Assembly (NCBI GenBank): GCA_900618425.1
Contig: UZAN01039725.1
Location: 10,327 to 74,326, forward strand
DNA: 64,000 nucleotides
Source of the DNA: Echinostoma caproni
Lineage: Eukaryota > Platyhelminthes > Trematoda > Plagiorchiida > Echinostomatidae
Direction: 5' to 3'
Shown here: positions 61,040-64,000 of the stretch, piece by piece
Layout of the letters: each line of letters opens with the position of its first letter
Position numbering within the stretch: position 1 is the first letter of the stretch
The notes under the pieces: model-generated
What the model saw: only the letters and a program-made list of their open reading frames with translations
Database searches by the model: none
Told to the model about the DNA's origin: nothing
Translations under genes and position numbers: made by a program

Positions 61040-62860
61040 AAATCAAATACTATTGCTCCTGGAGTGCGCCGGACAGACTTCACAGGCAGACTTCTCTCGA
61101 TTTGTAAATAATGATCCCTCAGTCTTTTGTGATATCCTGACCGAATCGATGAAGTTTTACAATGCCCGTGAGAAGCTTGATACGCACAGTCTGATTGTTT
61201 CTTCTCTACCACACTTAAACAATTACGTCAGAACGAAAAAGAAGAAGCCGAAAGGCACGCTTTGGTGTGTGAGGTTTTGAAGGCTATCATGACGAAACTA
61301 GGAAAACTAAATGCTGTTTAGGTACTTGCACTGTTGGTCAAAGGGATTCGTGGTAATACGTGGGAAACGGTGTTTCAGTTTTGCTGTCTCAAATGGACGG
61401 AGATTCTGTCAACGCGGACAATCTCAATCACCATTTCCGTATTGTGGTTACCGATACCCCTGTACTATCCACAGTAATTGCCCCATAATACTCCATAATG
61501 CTAGAAATTTACATACTTTGGGACCAAATCGAAGTTTCCAAAATTTCTTCAGTCTGAAGTCAAATAAAGCATAACGTTCCAATGGACTGCCACCAGTTGT
61601 GCAATATCTCACTCCCCTGTTTTTTTCATCGATCTACTCCACCAATGCTTATCTCAAAACTGTATTCTGGACTGTTGGAGAGTGCCTTTTATCACACCGA
61701 AGAAGAGAACTTCTTAATTTCGCCTGATTGCTGGCACACCTTTTGTATGGAAGTTCTATAATACATTTTATTATCGAAGAGGTCCGCTTAGCTAGACACA
61801 TTTGATCCCAATCAATCTACCCATTTTAGCTCCCGATCAATCATCGAAGCGCTGGTGTTCATCATCCACTATGTTTCCCCTTCTTAGGTTATGTTCTTTG
61901 ACCACAGTGATGTCTTCAGTTGTGTCGGTAGAACGTAAATTGTTCGTAGTCTGTGTGAGAAGGATATTCAGCTGCAAGTAACCGAACTATTGCGTAATTA
62001 CTTCACCCACCGCATACAGTGTACTAAGTATAAGGATAACAACTCTTCGCCTGTCCTCCACTCATGGAGTTATTTACGTTACCGTTCTATCTCCTTTCCT
62101 GTTCTCTACTTCCATGTCTGCTTTTGATGATTGTTTGCCCAGTAAGTATACTGCTCATCGACTGGTCTTTAGATTGCCATCTTGCTATGAATCACTCCAC
62201 CTGTACATATATCATATTTTCTTTGCAGAAATATGACAAACACATTGATGTAATAAACTCTTGTCATCATGTCGTTATCAACGAAGAACAAGTTTTCATA
62301 AAGTATTCTGTATATATCTCGGAGTTACCATTTTCCGTGATCTCTCTTGGTCCTCTCATGTCGCCTAGATATAAAAAAATGTCAGAAAACTCACCATTTT
62401 TGTTATCCGTGCTGTTTACTCCCAGCCTACTTAGTAAAATGTTTTGTCCCCTCTTGCATCTTTCCCCACTATCTTTATTCACCCCCAATTATCTTTCCCG
62501 TTCTTATTATCAAGTAAGGACTTCAGGCTCATTCGTAGATTCACTGAAGCCATATGTCGATACAATGGCATATCTAGCGATCTTAATGTCACCCCACTTT
62601 ACTGCTTACCAGGTACTTTGTGTTAAGATACTGTTAGGCCGCAACCTGTTCACTAACTTCTTAGAAAACGTATTCCCACGAATATCACTTGCTTCAAATA
62701 TAAGTCAATAGCCACGCGCATCGCAACATACATGTCTTACGTAATATCGTACCTTGCACGGTTTCTTCTTCGTATCATTGAAGCCTTAACCTCAAACTTT
62801 GCTGAGTGCCAAGGCAGTTTATTTGTGGTTATCGCAACCAGACCACAGACACACGCACAG
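61040..62860 (+). pseudogene. CR1-like non-LTR retrotransposon, reverse transcriptase pseudogene
   Basis: Fragments in order, in shifting frames: DPSVFCDILTESMKFYN and SLIVSSLPHLNNYV (end of the endonuclease-to-RT connector, 61100-61240), PMDCHQLCNISLPCFF, CWRVPFITPKKRTS followed by FRLIAGTPFVWKFYN (RT motif 2a-like, about 61675-61760), LLRNYFTHRIQCTKYKD and SSPVLHSHGVI (about 61985-62075), YLGVTIFRDLSWSSHV (about 62312-62357) and a C-terminal block SYVISYLARFLLRIIEALTS (about 62735-62795). Multiple stops and frameshifts. The catalytic Asp pair is not recognisable. CR1 assignment rests on the NYF-S-R and LGV-I-DLSW-SHV motifs. Confidence 0.75.
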
Positions 62861-62959
62861 AAACCTATGGACACGAAACAACAGAACACCACACTGCGGT
62901 GTCGGTGGTCAACCTGACAGCCGACAGGATTTGGCTAGTCTGCCCCGCGCCTATTGCTT

Positions 62960-63300
62960 CCATAATTTCTCGGCTTTTCATGTGATGGTAGCCAATCAGC
63001 ATGACGGTGGTAGAAATCTTGACTACCGATTGGTCCACGCGACTGGCTCTCGCACGCACATTTGTCGTTCGGCCGTCCTCGGTACCCGCGTTTGGTGCGT
63101 GTGTGCGTACACGGGTGGTTTACGAAATGNTGAAAAAGGTTTGTGTTTCTATGTCCAGGTGCCGTACAGGAGGAGCGTGCGTGCGTTCGTGCAACCGGCC
63201 GAGATATCGTCGGATGAGAGTGAGAGAGAAAGAAAGAAAGGCCACGATAGCCAAACCAGAGGGCGAAGCTGAGCGTGAATATCATTGTGTTGTCACACCA
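62960..63300. promoter_or_regulatory. GC-rich block with opposed CCAAT motifs
   Basis: Two CCAAT-type motifs in opposite orientation (GTAGCCAATCAGC at about 62989 and GATTGGTCC at about 63027) lie in the most CpG-rich 300 bp at this end of the window. It could be a promoter, possibly for a gene beyond 64 kb. No TATA box, start codon with donor, or transcript evidence is visible. An isolated N is at 63130. Confidence 0.2.
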
Positions 63301-64000
63301 CATCACAACTGATCGAGCACGGGCACACCTTACATTTTGACTGTGGTAAGCTGAAATTAATGAGCATTTATCCTTACGTATCATACCGTTAACCTGGCTG
63401 ACATTCTTCTGACCGGGATGTGGAATATACACGCCTAATCGTGTACTTCTTATACATGGATCAGATTAATGATCTATTCACACTGTAGTTGACAAGGTAT
63501 CGTTAACCAGACAAACAGATCTATCACATCAAGTAATAATGTAATAAGTGTTTCCAATCGTCGTTTTACATTGTAACTAATCAACTCCGAACATAATCAG
63601 CGTGTATTTGGAGTCTATTATTATTACTACAATTACTAGACGAGGCATCGAGTTGCTCATTTGAACAGTTTGATCTAACCGCCTAGCCACTGATTCTCGA
63701 AGCACGTACAGATTTATCAAAGTAATAGATATTATCCACTTGTATATTGTTATTATTATCATCATCATCATGGTTATTATTATTATTGTGATCTCATGAA
63801 ATTTTGTGGTGGAAATTATTGGCACTCAAGAACTAAACTTGTTTTTGGTAGTGCAAACTATGGATTAGGCGTAGTGCTAGAAACTCGGATCTTACCGCCG
63901 GCCACTGGAAGTGTTTGTTATTCACCCGGTTTTTGTTTTGTTTTACGAATTACTTGATCAATAAACCCTCCGCATCTGTCCCAGGACCTATGATTCTGTC
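63301..64000. other. Unrecognised sequence with a trinucleotide tract
   Basis: Contains an ATT/ATC tract at about 63738-63790. No gene recognised. Confidence 0.4.

Noticed and set aside
62064..62711. 215-codon frame as a membrane protein gene
   Set aside because: A neighbouring frame carries RT-type motifs over the same DNA, so this frame is a shadow of a pseudogene.
1..64000. CRISPR arrays, operons, bacterial promoters or terminators
   Set aside because: The window is eukaryotic. No regularly spaced direct repeats of CRISPR type and no operon-like gene packing are present.
1..64000. Fluke spliced-leader RNA gene
   Set aside because: I looked for the schistosome-type leader and did not see it on either strand.

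Overview
This is a non-coding, repeat-rich stretch of a metazoan nuclear genome, most likely from a digenean fluke (trematode). The evidence for that is the repeat content: tRNA-headed repeats that carry a hammerhead-ribozyme fold (the Sm-alpha type known from schistosomes), an RTE/SR2-like non-LTR element, a CR1-like non-LTR element, a Penelope-like element with a GIY-YIG end, and a Tc1-like DD34E transposon. The base composition is moderately AT-rich. I cannot name the genus. Almost all short reading frames are chance frames or shadows. I found no host gene that I would defend, only two or three speculative exon or promoter candidates. Long introns are usual in flukes, so the window could equally be intergenic or intronic.

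Layout. 0-12.9 kb: mostly unrecognised sequence with microsatellites, one weak hammerhead trace (2.06 kb) and one splice-site-bounded candidate exon (6.67 kb). 12.9-13.6 kb: a foldback element with ~170-bp inverted arms, ending in four contiguous 21-bp tandem units. 14.7-16.8 kb: three ribozyme-type repeats around a 671-N gap. 20.8-22.0 kb: an internally deleted Tc1-like element. 22.5-22.9 and 35.3-35.7 kb: head-to-head composites of ribozyme repeats. 32.0-32.2 kb: a second copy of ribozyme repeat family 3. 38.0-41.5 kb: a cluster of ribozyme repeat family 2. 43.6-44.6 kb: a long palindromic inverted duplication of a ribozyme repeat, abutting a Penelope-like fragment. 46.1-49.7 kb: a decayed RTE-like element on the minus strand, interrupted by an N gap that looks artificial. 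57.2-58.2 kb: a 990-N gap. 58.25-59.97 kb: a longer Tc1-like element with a 53-nt intron, sitting between two TA tracts. 60.0-60.4 kb: a ribozyme repeat split by an insertion. 61.0-62.9 kb: a CR1-like reverse transcriptase pseudogene. 63.0-63.3 kb: a GC-rich block with CCAAT motifs.

The unifying signal is a superfamily of three dispersed repeats that share a 45-nt hammerhead core: 6-bp stem I, CTGATGA, 4-bp stem II with a hexaloop, GAAA, a one-pair stem III, and GTC. No single copy I read keeps every core base, but the copies together give a perfect consensus. Several copies lie in inverted pairs. One unit shows a 331-bp monomer spacing. The transposons, the Penelope fragment and the retroelements are all broken.
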